From: Bacteroides fluxus YIT 12057
GTDB lineage: Bacteria; Bacteroidota; Bacteroidia; Bacteroidales; Bacteroidaceae
Direction: 5' to 3'
Assembly: GCF_000195635.1 (NCBI RefSeq)
Contig: NZ_GL882697.1
Location: 34,598-98,597 of the forward strand
Length of the DNA stretch: 64,000 nucleotides
Position numbers and translations under genes: made by a program. The notes beneath the pieces are model-generated. The model worked only from the letters and a program-made list of their open reading frames with translations, was not told the DNA's origin and did no database searches. Positions 42,208 through 50,896 of this stretch are shown here, one piece after another (within the stretch, counting starts at the first letter, position 1; each line of letters starts with the position of its first letter).

Positions 42208-43179
42208 ATGAAAAAACTTATTAATATTGGAAGATACTCATTCTTATTATGTTTTATATTTATTAGTTGTACTTCTTCGGAAGAGTCGGAAATACCGGTT
42301 CCCGGAGAAAGTAAAAATGAGAATGGAAATGTGGTAAAAGAAGGACAAGATTTTGTCACTGACTATTCTATTCCTCATCTCAATCCTTCCAATTACTATG
42401 TAGAGCATACCGTAACGTATGACAATAAAGTTATACTTAACTATGCTTTGGAATGGAATGCCGACAAGAAACATGCAGCCTGGGTGGCTTTCAGTTTTGA
42501 CAAAGTAACTAGTGCCAACAATGTGAAGCGTACCGATGCGTGGAGTGTTGATCCTTTGCTTCCTTCTGAAATGCAGACTACCGAAAGTATGCATAAGAGT
42601 GACGGTTTCGATAGGGGGCATCTTGTTGCCTCTTACGACAGGGTATATTCCAAAGAAGCCAATGAACAAACCTTTTATTACAGCAATATGAGTCCGCAAC
42701 TCAACAGCTTCAACGGAGGTTTTTGGGCTTCGTTTGAGGGATTAGTGCAGAAGTGGGCACGTTCCGGTAAGTATGACAAACTTTATGTCGTTAAAGGTGG
42801 AACATTGGATCAGTTGCTCGTCAATTTTACAGGTACGAAGAAAGCACCGGATGGAACTTTTCCCAAGACTGATGCTAACGGCTGCACGAAGTATGGCTTA
42901 GCTTGTCCACGCTATTATTTCATGGCCATCCTTGCCTGCAAAGGACAAAATGACTCCGCAAAAGAGGACAGGTATCAAGCTATGGGGTTTTGGATGGAGC
43001 ACCGTGATGATTATGGTTATGAGTATGATAATTTTGCTCCATCGGATGTAATGAAACAATATGCCGTGAGCATTGATAATTTGGAGCAGAAGACCGGGCT
43101 TGACTTCTTCTGTAATCTTCCAGATGTGGTGGAGGATATGGTAGAGAGTAGCTATACCCAAGGGGATTGGAACTGGTAA
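42208..43179 (+). CDS. Secreted DNA/RNA non-specific endonuclease (DRGH family), lipoprotein
   Basis: A 323-aa nuclease of the Serratia NucA type. A lipoprotein signal (SFLLCFIFISCTSSE) is followed by an acidic spacer. The nuclease fold has the catalytic DRGH in KSDGFDRGHLVASYDR (His general base), and the metal-binding Asn lies in the helix after YYSNMSPQLNSFNGGFW. The enzyme would cut single- and double-stranded DNA and RNA outside the cell or on the surface. It lies 76 bases after the lipoprotein gene, past a terminator. It could feed oligonucleotides to the neighbouring TonB receptor. Confidence 0.9.
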   Translation: MKKLINIGRYSFLLCFIFISCTSSEESEIPVPGESKNENGNVVKEGQDFVTDYSIPHLNPSNYYVEHTVTYDNKVILNYALEWNADKKHAAWVAFSFDKVTSANNVKRTDAWSVDPLLPSEMQTTESMHKSDGFDRGHLVASYDRVYSKEANEQTFYYSNMSPQLNSFNGGFWASFEGLVQKWARSGKYDKLYVVKGGTLDQLLVNFTGTKKAPDGTFPKTDANGCTKYGLACPRYYFMAILACKGQNDSAKEDRYQAMGFWMEHRDDYGYEYDNFAPSDVMKQYAVSIDNLEQKTGLDFFCNLPDVVEDMVESSYTQGDWNW

Positions 43180-43206
43180 GAACCGCCATCTCTTTTTGAC
43201 TTTTAC

Positions 43207-43250
43207 AACCACGCACTTCATTCTCTTCGAGGTGCGTGGTTTGCTTTTTT
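43207..43250 (+). terminator. Terminator of the nuclease gene
   Basis: The arms AACCACGCAC (43207-43216) and GTGCGTGGTT (43232-43241) are followed by TGCTTTTTT, 28 bases after the stop. Confidence 0.85.
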
Positions 43251-43327
43251 GATGTAGGTGGTTTACCAAAGATTAATCATAAATCCCTTATCTGCCTTAT
43301 GCCTTTTATGCTTACAGCTCATTCAAT

Positions 43328-43421
43328 ACTTCGTCCCACGTACGTGTGCCCGCCGGTTCAGGCATGTAAACCGGCGAGCCCACGTACCTGAACCGGCGGG
43401 CACACGTACGTGGGACGAAGT
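43328..43421. repeat. Large perfect palindrome (94 bp)
   Basis: Two perfect 35-base inverted arms (43328-43362 and 43387-43421) enclose a 24-base loop that itself repeats part of the right arm (AACCGGCG...). The arms are GC-rich in an AT-rich intergenic region and begin ACTTCGTCCCACGTACGTG. No gene, terminal transposase or T-run is attached. It is likely a small mobile palindromic (REP/MITE-like) element. Confidence 0.85.
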
Positions 43422-43773
43422 GTTACATAAGGCCTGCAAGCATTCTACATGATACCTTTCCGCATTAAGTATAAGCCCTGCAAAGAAAAGACACCTGTTT
43501 CCTAAAGGATGAATCCGGATGCACTACACACCCATCAAGGAGCACGCACAGCACCGGATGCAAGAATCAGTCATCAGACAAGAGATTCTTGAATGGTAAA
43601 GTGCCGAATTGGCTTAAAATCGACGTTAATAAAAGTTATTTCCATACAATGAAAAACGCAAAATAAACGAATAGATAAAAAGCTGATTATTATAAAGTTA
43701 ATACAGGTATTTGTAACAAAACAGGAATAAATAAGCGTGCTGGCAAACCATTTGCCGTCACTTGCCTACACGG

Positions 43774-43839
43774 TTGCCTACACTCCGCAAATGCCGATGA
43801 ACAGGGAGCTGCAAGACAAAAGTGACGGAGTGTAGGCAA
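43774..43839. repeat. Second inverted repeat in the same gap
   Basis: Perfect 14-bp arms (TTGCCTACACTCCG 43774-43787 and 43826-43839). Related pieces occur just before the left arm (CCGTCACTTGCCTACAC). The whole 43,180-44,078 interval is otherwise without a coding sequence that I can support. Confidence 0.65.
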
Positions 43840-44020
43840 AATGAACCGAAAACTTTTTCTGTAGCGCTGAGTTCAAGTTATACATGCGACAGTTGGTCCA
43901 GATAGTGGTGTTGGGTATAAAATAAGGCTTATTTCCTATTTTAGTTGTCTTTAAATGAAGAACCGGGCATAATCTTAAAAAATGTAACTACGCTGTAACA
44001 TAATATTGTATAAAATTACG

Positions 44021-44028
44021 TACCTTTG
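44021..44028 (+). promoter_or_regulatory. -7 element upstream of the second TonB receptor
   Basis: TACCTTTG, matching TAnnTTTG, lies 51 bases before the start codon. The region upstream is AT-rich and lacks a well-spaced TTTG. Confidence 0.55.
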
Positions 44029-44078
44029 CCTGTGTTTTTGAAAAATATAACATTTTAAAGAACTAATTAAAAGGTATT

Positions 44079-47000
44079 ATGTTAAAAAGAGTAAGACTTA
44101 TGCTCACGCTTGTACTGCTACTGGCGGCTGTGGGTGTTAACGCGCAGGTTACTACTGCTTCAATGGGTGGTAGAGTGACTGATGCAAGTAATGAACCCAT
44201 TATCGGGGCTACAATCCAGGCTGTACACGTGCCTTCGGGATCGCAGTATGGTACGGTGACTAATGTTGACGGACGCTATTCTATTCAGGGGATGCGCACC
44301 GGGGGACCTTATACGGTTACTATTTCTTATATAGGCTATCAGACTATTGTTCTCAAGGACATCACTCTCCAGTTGGGTGAAGTTTACAACCAGAATGTTG
44401 AAATGGACGAATCTTCGGAGATATTGACAGAGGTAGTTGTAACGGCTGCCAAGACGAAGTTTGCTGCAGAGAAGACGGGGGCTTCTACCAATATTTCTTC
44501 TTCACAAATGAAGCAGTTGCCTACCATCAACCGTAGTATTTCGGACATCGCACGCCTTTCTCCGTATGCGTCGGGCATGAACATGGCAGGTGGTGACGGC
44601 CGTTCCACGAACTTCACCATTGACGGTGCCAACTTCAACAATAACTTCGGTCTTTCGTCAGCGCTACCCGGCGGTGGAAATCCTATCTCCATGGATGCCA
44701 TTGAAGAAGTACAGGTAGTGATTGCCCCGTTCGATGTCCGTCAGACGAACTTCATCGGCGGTGGTATTAATGCTGTGACTAAATCGGGTACCAATACTTT
44801 CCAGGGGACTGCCTATACTTATCACTATAATGACAACATGCGCGGAAGCCGTGTGGACGGTCAGAGCTTGAATGTGCCCGAAGAGAATGACAAACATATC
44901 TATGGTGCTACTTTTGGCGGTCCTATTGTCAAGAACAAACTGTTCTTTTTCGGTAATGTAGAGTATCAGAAAATTCCTTCTACGATTGTAAACTGGAGGG
45001 CTTCTGAGGATGGCATAGCCAATCCGGATAATTATATTTCAGCCACCAGACTTTCGGACATGCAGAAAGTCTCAGAGTTTGTAAAACAGAAATATGGTTA
45101 TGATACAGGTTCTTATACCAGCTTCCCTGCTGATGAAACCAACTTGAAACTGTTGGGACGTATAGACTGGAACATCAATCAATATCATAAGTTGGCTGTA
45201 CGTTATAATTATACCAAGAACACTGCGTGGAACCAGACCAACGGTAACTCAAGTGATACCGGCTATCGTCTGAATGGCATGAACCGTTTCTCTCAATATT
45301 CCATGGCGTTTGCCAATTCATGCTATTCAATGGACAATAAGGTGAGTTCTGTTTCCGCTGATTTGAACAGCCGTTTCTCCAATAATATGTCTAACCAGCT
45401 GTTGTTTACCTATACCAATATCCAGGATGTTCGCGGAACGGATTCTTCCCCGTTCCCGTTCATTGACATCATGGGGGGATATGATGCCTCTACAGGTGTC
45501 CAGACGTTGCAGCCGTACATGTCTTTGGGATATGAACTGTTTACTTACAACAATGCCGTAAATAACAAGATTTATACACTTACGGATAACTTTACTTACT
45601 ATGCCGGTGACCACAAGCTGACTGCCGGATTTAGCTTTGAACACCAGATGGCCAATAACGCTTATATGCGTAATGGTACGGGATATTACCGTTATCGCAG
45701 TTTGGACGATTTCTTGAATGGTGCTGCTCCCGAAGCGTTTGCTCTGACTTATGGTTACAACGGCAATACAACTCCGAATGCGGAGGTGGCTTTCAACCAG
45801 TTTGGCTTGTATGTGCAGGATGATTGGAACATTACCAATAATTTCAAACTGACAGCCGGTATCCGTTTCGATGACCTCGTGTTCAATGATGATGACTTGA
45901 TGCGTAACAATGCTATTTACGACTACAACTTTGACGGTAAGCGTATCGATACAGGCAAATGGCCGGGAGCCAAGATTCAAGTTTCTCCGCGTTTGGGATT
46001 TGTTTGGGATGTATTGGGCAACAAGGCTTTGAAAGTACGTGGCGGTACGGGTTTGTTTGCCGGACGTTTGCCGTTGGTATTCTTTACGAATATGCCTACC
46101 AACTCCGGCATGGTTCAGAATCTGGCCACTATCAATACAAAGTATAATGACGACGGTACGATCAAGAGCCGTGACCCTCGTTTGGACCTGCTGAAGGGCG
46201 GCATGATTACGGATGTAAATAAGATGATAGAGGTATTGGGCTTGCCCACTACGATTTCTCCGGAGGAAGGCGTGGCTCCGAGCCAGATGGCCGGTGTGGA
46301 TCCGGACTTCAAGATGCCGCAGGTATGGAAGAGCTCTATTGCCGTGGATTATGTATTGCCGGTTTCTTTCCCGCTGAGTGTGACAGGTGAGTTCATGTAC
46401 ACCAAAAACATCAATGGTGTGAATATGGTTAACTACAACATCAAGCCGTCTGAAGGTTGGGAGCGTTTCTCAGGTGCGGATAACCGTTTGATTTATCCTT
46501 CTTCATACAAGTATTATGATAAAGTGACCAGTGCTTGCGTACTGACGAATACATCCCGGGGATATGGCTATACGGCCAATGTTACCGTAAACGCCGAGCC
46601 TATTAAGAACATGAATGTGATGATGGCTTATACGCATACCGAGTCTAAGGAAGTTACCGGTCTTCCGGGCAACAATGCCAATTCTACCTGGCAGGGACAA
46701 TATACGATTGATGGACCTAACTTTGCCACTGTGCAACGTTCGCAGTATGTGGTACCTGACCGTGTGATCGCTTCTGTCAATTATACTGCCTCACATTGCA
46801 AGCCGGGTTTTGAAACCCATTATAGCTTGTTCTACAGTGGTTATTCTCCCAGCGGTTATTCTTTCCTGTACACCAATGATATGAACGGTGACGGTATCAA
46901 CAATGACCTGATGTATATTCCGAAGGATGACAGTGAAATTCAGTTTGCAAATGAGGCTGACCGTGCTGACTTCTGGGCTTTCGTAAATCAGGATTCTTAT

Positions 47001-47369
47001 CTGAAGAACCATAAAGGTGAATATGCCGAAGCTTATGCAGCACGGGCTCCGTGGGTACATCGTTTCGACTTCCGTATTGCTCAGGACTTTGCTGTAAAGG
47101 TAGGAAAGACAACCAATAAACTGCAGATCAGCCTTGATTTTATGAATATCGGAAACTTGTTCAACTCCAAATGGGGAGTTACCAAGAATATGTCAAACAG
47201 TAATAACGGACGTATCTTGAAGTACGAGAGCAAGGATGCCAACAACCGTCCTGTTTATTCGCTCTATCGTGACAAGGCGGGAAATGCTCCTGCTGAAACA
47301 TTCTCTTTCAACAAGAATTATGATGAGTGTTGGAAGTTGCAGGTGGGTATCCGCTATATTTTCAACTAA
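44079..47369 (+). CDS. Oar-like TonB-dependent outer-membrane receptor
   Basis: A 1096-aa outer-membrane protein. It has a signal peptide (LMLTLVLLLAAVGVNAQ) and a carboxypeptidase-regulatory-like domain (~25-110: GGRVTDASNEPIIGATIQAV). The plug (~115-245) contains TNFTIDGANFNNNFGL and EEVQVVIAPFDVRQTNF, and a long barrel ends in WKLQVGIRYIFN. This is the layout of Oar/OmpA-like TonB receptors common in Bacteroidetes. No SusD partner follows. The substrate is unknown. It is a single-gene transcript with a strong terminator. Confidence 0.9.
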   Translation: MLKRVRLMLTLVLLLAAVGVNAQVTTASMGGRVTDASNEPIIGATIQAVHVPSGSQYGTVTNVDGRYSIQGMRTGGPYTVTISYIGYQTIVLKDITLQLGEVYNQNVEMDESSEILTEVVVTAAKTKFAAEKTGASTNISSSQMKQLPTINRSISDIARLSPYASGMNMAGGDGRSTNFTIDGANFNNNFGLSSALPGGGNPISMDAIEEVQVVIAPFDVRQTNFIGGGINAVTKSGTNTFQGTAYTYHYNDNMRGSRVDGQSLNVPEENDKHIYGATFGGPIVKNKLFFFGNVEYQKIPSTIVNWRASEDGIANPDNYISATRLSDMQKVSEFVKQKYGYDTGSYTSFPADETNLKLLGRIDWNINQYHKLAVRYNYTKNTAWNQTNGNSSDTGYRLNGMNRFSQYSMAFANSCYSMDNKVSSVSADLNSRFSNNMSNQLLFTYTNIQDVRGTDSSPFPFIDIMGGYDASTGVQTLQPYMSLGYELFTYNNAVNNKIYTLTDNFTYYAGDHKLTAGFSFEHQMANNAYMRNGTGYYRYRSLDDFLNGAAPEAFALTYGYNGNTTPNAEVAFNQFGLYVQDDWNITNNFKLTAGIRFDDLVFNDDDLMRNNAIYDYNFDGKRIDTGKWPGAKIQVSPRLGFVWDVLGNKALKVRGGTGLFAGRLPLVFFTNMPTNSGMVQNLATINTKYNDDGTIKSRDPRLDLLKGGMITDVNKMIEVLGLPTTISPEEGVAPSQMAGVDPDFKMPQVWKSSIAVDYVLPVSFPLSVTGEFMYTKNINGVNMVNYNIKPSEGWERFSGADNRLIYPSSYKYYDKVTSACVLTNTSRGYGYTANVTVNAEPIKNMNVMMAYTHTESKEVTGLPGNNANSTWQGQYTIDGPNFATVQRSQYVVPDRVIASVNYTASHCKPGFETHYSLFYSGYSPSGYSFLYTNDMNGDGINNDLMYIPKDDSEIQFANEADRADFWAFVNQDSYLKNHKGEYAEAYAARAPWVHRFDFRIAQDFAVKVGKTTNKLQISLDFMNIGNLFNSKWGVTKNMSNSNNGRILKYESKDANNRPVYSLYRDKAGNAPAETFSFNKNYDECWKLQVGIRYIFN

Positions 47370-47419
47370 AGTATGAGGTAGGTGTCTCTTCGTATGGACG
47401 GAGGGGCATATAACGGCAA

Positions 47420-47475
47420 GGGCTGTCTTGAAACAGGAAAACAATTATCCCTGTTTGGAGACAGCCCTTTGTTTT
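47420..47475. terminator. Bidirectional terminator between convergent genes
   Basis: The arms GGGCTGTCT (47420-47428) and AGACAGCCC (47459-47467) also contain inner AAACAGG/CCTGTTT pairs. A T-rich run follows on the plus strand. It separates the plus-strand receptor from the minus-strand phosphatase gene. Confidence 0.85.
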
Positions 47476-47513
47476 AGTTTGTCCGGAGGTTGTCCTTCAG
47501 GCCTGTTTCCTGT

Positions 47514-48599
47514 TTATCGGATTTTCATTTCCATTATCACCGGGTTGTGGTCACTGCAAAATTCCTGCGTGGGAGAGTAGTAACTCATTCCTTCCAGTTC
47601 GTTGGAGTGGAAGATATAGTCGATACGCAGCATCTTCTTGCCATAGCGGTAGGTGTACATATAGCCGTTGCCGGCAGTTCTGAAACCGTCCTTGAGGAAG
47701 CCGCTGAAGTACTGGTAGGTATAGGAGGAAGGCAGGGAGTTGAAGTCACCGCAGACGATTACCGGGTAGGGGCTGTTCTTGGCGAAGTAGCCGACGGTGT
47801 AGGTTTGCAGGGTGCGTTTCACAAAATTTCCATGCAGGGTCTCCGCAGCATCTTTGGCTGCCCGGATTTCACGGCGTGCATCGTCAGAGGCCATTTCGCG
47901 TTGCCATTTGCCACGCTTTTGGCTGACACTCGTGGTTTGCAGGTGACTGTTGAGCAAACGGACGGTATCCGTTCCTGCCACTATATCGCACAACATGCTG
48001 CAATTGGCGCTTTGAGGGTAGGTGATGAACCGTTCGTGTATCAGCGGATAACGGCTGAACACCGCGATGGGAAGCACTTTGCGGAGGGAGTCTTCTTGGA
48101 GGGTCAGTACATGGGGCCAATGTGAGAGGGCTTTGCGTATGCTGTCTGCCGTGAAGTACCGGTTGTTCCCGAATTCTTGGAGGCAAAGTATATCGACGTG
48201 TTCCTGTTGCATATACCGGGCCATTTCCTTGCAGGAATAGCCTGTAATTTCATCGCCGAAATTGTGTACGTTGTAGGTGGCTATTTTCAGATGTCGGGCT
48301 GAGGGAGTTTTCTCTTTAGGGGAATGGAACTGGATGACAGAGGTCAGGTAGTTCCAGTTACAGAAAAAGGCAGCCAACGGAATCAGCGCCCACCATTTGC
48401 GGGCCATTCCCCAACATAGGGAGGCTATCAGGTTGCAGACCAACAATGCAGGTACCGCCAGACCCAATAGAGGCATGATGACAGAGTCGGTAGGCGACAC
48501 GTTTCCGGAAAATCCGGCTATTGCCGTGATAGCTGCCAGAATGAATGTGGCAGCTATCAGACAGCTATAGAAGAGACCTTTGATGGCCGCTTTTCCCAT
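47514..48599 (-). CDS. Endonuclease/exonuclease/phosphatase (EEP) family membrane protein
   Basis: A 361-aa protein with three N-terminal transmembrane helices (~residues 8-90). A C-terminal EEP domain shows the family's metal and catalytic residues: Asn in TYNVHNFG, Glu in LCLQEFG, the D-x-N in VCGDFNSLP, and the final His in SDHNPVIM. The domain probably faces the periplasm. The substrate may be a phosphodiester in a lipid or nucleic acid; it cannot be told from sequence. It is the last gene of a three-gene operon after rarA and the dehydrogenase, 17 bases downstream. Confidence 0.85.
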   Translation of the reverse strand: MGKAAIKGLFYSCLIAATFILAAITAIAGFSGNVSPTDSVIMPLLGLAVPALLVCNLIASLCWGMARKWWALIPLAAFFCNWNYLTSVIQFHSPKEKTPSARHLKIATYNVHNFGDEITGYSCKEMARYMQQEHVDILCLQEFGNNRYFTADSIRKALSHWPHVLTLQEDSLRKVLPIAVFSRYPLIHERFITYPQSANCSMLCDIVAGTDTVRLLNSHLQTTSVSQKRGKWQREMASDDARREIRAAKDAAETLHGNFVKRTLQTYTVGYFAKNSPYPVIVCGDFNSLPSSYTYQYFSGFLKDGFRTAGNGYMYTYRYGKKMLRIDYIFHSNELEGMSYYSPTQEFCSDHNPVIMEMKIR

Positions 48600-48616
48600 G
48601 ATTCAATCTTTTGCTG

Positions 48617-49576
48617 TTATTGTTTAATCACGGAATTTATCGGCTTTCCTGCTTGGTATGCCTTGATATTCTCCAGCATGATCTGCATGAGGCGTTCACG
48701 TGCGGCGGTACTTGCCCAAGCGATGTGAGGGGTGATGTAACAATTCTTGGCGGTGAGCAACGGGTTGTCGGCATGGGGAGGTTCTTGGGAGAGCACGTCC
48801 AGTCCGGCTGCATAGATGATGTTGTTGTTCAAGGCATCGGCAAGGTCTTGCTCGTTGATGAGCGGGCCACGGCCGGTATTGATTAGGATGGCGGTAGGCT
48901 TCATCATTTTAAGACGTTCCGCATTCACCAGTTCGCGGGTAGAATCGGTAAGGGGACAATGCAGGCTGATGATGTCGCATTCACGGAAAAGTTCATCCAA
49001 TTCCATCTTGCGTATTTCGGGAGGAAGCTGGAAATTGGTTTTCGAGGTGTAGGCGCACACCTGCATTCCAAAGCCGATGGCAATACGGGCAGTGGTGTAT
49101 CCCGTATGTCCCAGTCCGACGATACCGAGCTTTTTTCCACGCAGTTCGATGAGGGGAGTATCCCAGAAACAGAAATCTTTGCTGCGTGTCCAACGTCCTT
49201 TATGAACCTCCTCCGAGTGGTGCTGTACCTGCTGGGCTATGTTGAGGATGTGTGCAAAGACCATTTGAGCTACAGAGTCGGTACTGTATGCCGGGATGTT
49301 GGTGACGATGATGTCATGTTCTTTGGCGGCAGCCACGTCAACGATGTTGTATCCGGTGGCAAGTACACCGATATATTTCAGTTCAGGCAGTGCAGCCATG
49401 TGTCCGGCTGTCAAGACTGTCTTGTTGGTCAGCAGGATTTCTGCTCCTGCGGCACGTTCCAATACTTCTTCGGGAGCCGTGCGATCATAGATGGCGCATT
49501 CACCCAACATTTCCAGTTCATCCCAGCAGAGGTCTCCGGGGTTGGCGGCATAACCGTCTAATACTACTATTTTCAT
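48617..49576 (-). CDS. D-2-hydroxyacid dehydrogenase (glycerate dehydrogenase-like)
   Basis: A 319-aa NAD(P)-dependent dehydrogenase. The Rossmann nucleotide-binding loop is GLGHTGYTTA, the substrate Arg is in ILINTGRGPLIN, the helper Glu lies just downstream, and the catalytic His is in YITPHIAWAS. It interconverts 2-oxo and D-2-hydroxy acids; hydroxypyruvate or glyoxylate is the likely substrate for this group. It starts 11 bases after rarA. Confidence 0.88.
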   Translation of the reverse strand: MKIVVLDGYAANPGDLCWDELEMLGECAIYDRTAPEEVLERAAGAEILLTNKTVLTAGHMAALPELKYIGVLATGYNIVDVAAAKEHDIIVTNIPAYSTDSVAQMVFAHILNIAQQVQHHSEEVHKGRWTRSKDFCFWDTPLIELRGKKLGIVGLGHTGYTTARIAIGFGMQVCAYTSKTNFQLPPEIRKMELDELFRECDIISLHCPLTDSTRELVNAERLKMMKPTAILINTGRGPLINEQDLADALNNNIIYAAGLDVLSQEPPHADNPLLTAKNCYITPHIAWASTAARERLMQIMLENIKAYQAGKPINSVIKQ

Positions 49577-49587
49577 AATGCATATAA

Positions 49588-50859
49588 TTATTTAAATTTA
49601 TCTTTTCCCCACAGCTGCTGCATCCTCTCTTTATGCTTCTGCTCGGCAGCATTGGCTTGAGGTTCCCAGAGGCGGTGGTTCTTCAATTCATCGGGCAGGA
49701 ACTGCTGTTTGACAAAGTTCCCCGGATAGTCATGGGCATATTTGTATTTTTCCCCGTAGCCTAACTGTTTCATCAACTTTGTAGGTGCGTTACGCAGGTG
49801 CAGGGGAACGGGCAGGTTACCGGTTTCACGTACCAGTTCCAAGGCATGGTTGATGGCCATGTAGGCCGAATTGCTCTTGGGACTTGTGGCAAGGTAGATG
49901 GTAGCTTCTGCCAGCGGGATGCGTCCTTCGGGCCATCCCACCTTCATAATGGTGTCGAAACAGGCATTGGCGAGTAGCAAGGCATTGGGATTGGCCAGGC
50001 CGATATCTTCCGAAGCGGAGATGACAAGCCGGCGGGCTATGAAAGCAGGATCTTCACCGCCCTCTACCATACGTGCCAGCCAATAGATGGCACCGTCCGG
50101 GTCACTTCCGCGGATGGATTTGATGAAAGCGGAGATGATATCGTAGTGCATCTCGCCGTCTTTGTCGTAGGCAAGAGGGTTTTGCTGCAGGCGCTCAGTC
50201 ACCATCTCGTCGGTGATGACAACGGGGTCGCTGATTTCCGACTCCACGACGAGTTCAAGTATGTTCAGTAGTTTCCGGGCATCTCCACCGCTATAACGGA
50301 GCATGGCGGTAGTTTCCTCCAGTTCTATTTTTCGTTCTTTCAACACGATGTCGGTAGTAATGGCACGTTGGAGTAATTCTTGCAAGTCGTCCTTTTCCAG
50401 TGATTTCAATACGTAGAGTTGACAGCGCGACAGCAACGGACGTATTACTTCAAACGAAGGATTTTCCGTGGTGGCACCTATCAGTGTCACTGTGCCTTGT
50501 TCCACTGCTCCCAGCAGTGAGTCTTGCTGCGATTTGCTGAAACGATGAATTTCATCGATGAAGAGAATGGGGCTTGACTGTGAGAAGAAGCGGTTGCTTT
50601 TGGCACGTTCTATCACGTCGCGCACATCTTTCACACCGCTGGTCACGGCACTGAGGGTATAGAAAGGAGTGTCCAGCTTGTTGGCGATGATTTGTGCCAG
50701 TGTTGTCTTTCCCACTCCCGGAGGTCCCCACAGGATAAACGATGAGATACGTCCTGCATCAATCATTTTGCGCAGTACTGCCCCCGGTCCCACCAAGTGT
50801 TTCTGACCGATATAATCGTCTAATGTCTTTGGCCGAAGCCGTTCTGCTAATGGAGGCAT
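49588..50859 (-). CDS. rarA: RarA/MgsA replication-associated recombination ATPase
   Basis: A 423-aa AAA+ protein of the clamp-loader family. Walker A GPPGVGKT is at residues 45-52, Walker B-like LFIDEIHRFSKSQQ follows, and sensor 1 is at GATTENPSFEV. The C-terminal tetramerization part (DIISAFIKSIRGSDPD) is diagnostic of RarA. It acts at stalled replication forks. It starts the minus-strand operon with the dehydrogenase and the EEP protein. Confidence 0.93.
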   Translation of the reverse strand: MPPLAERLRPKTLDDYIGQKHLVGPGAVLRKMIDAGRISSFILWGPPGVGKTTLAQIIANKLDTPFYTLSAVTSGVKDVRDVIERAKSNRFFSQSSPILFIDEIHRFSKSQQDSLLGAVEQGTVTLIGATTENPSFEVIRPLLSRCQLYVLKSLEKDDLQELLQRAITTDIVLKERKIELEETTAMLRYSGGDARKLLNILELVVESEISDPVVITDEMVTERLQQNPLAYDKDGEMHYDIISAFIKSIRGSDPDGAIYWLARMVEGGEDPAFIARRLVISASEDIGLANPNALLLANACFDTIMKVGWPEGRIPLAEATIYLATSPKSNSAYMAINHALELVRETGNLPVPLHLRNAPTKLMKQLGYGEKYKYAHDYPGNFVKQQFLPDELKNHRLWEPQANAAEQKHKERMQQLWGKDKFK

Positions 50860-50896
50860 GGTGCTTTGGGGTTATTGGTTGTAACTTGTAACTACT

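Noticed and set aside
43328..43421. Invertible promoter flanked by inverted repeats.
   Set aside because: The 24-base loop is too short for a promoter and holds no TAnnTTTG element; no invertase gene is adjacent.
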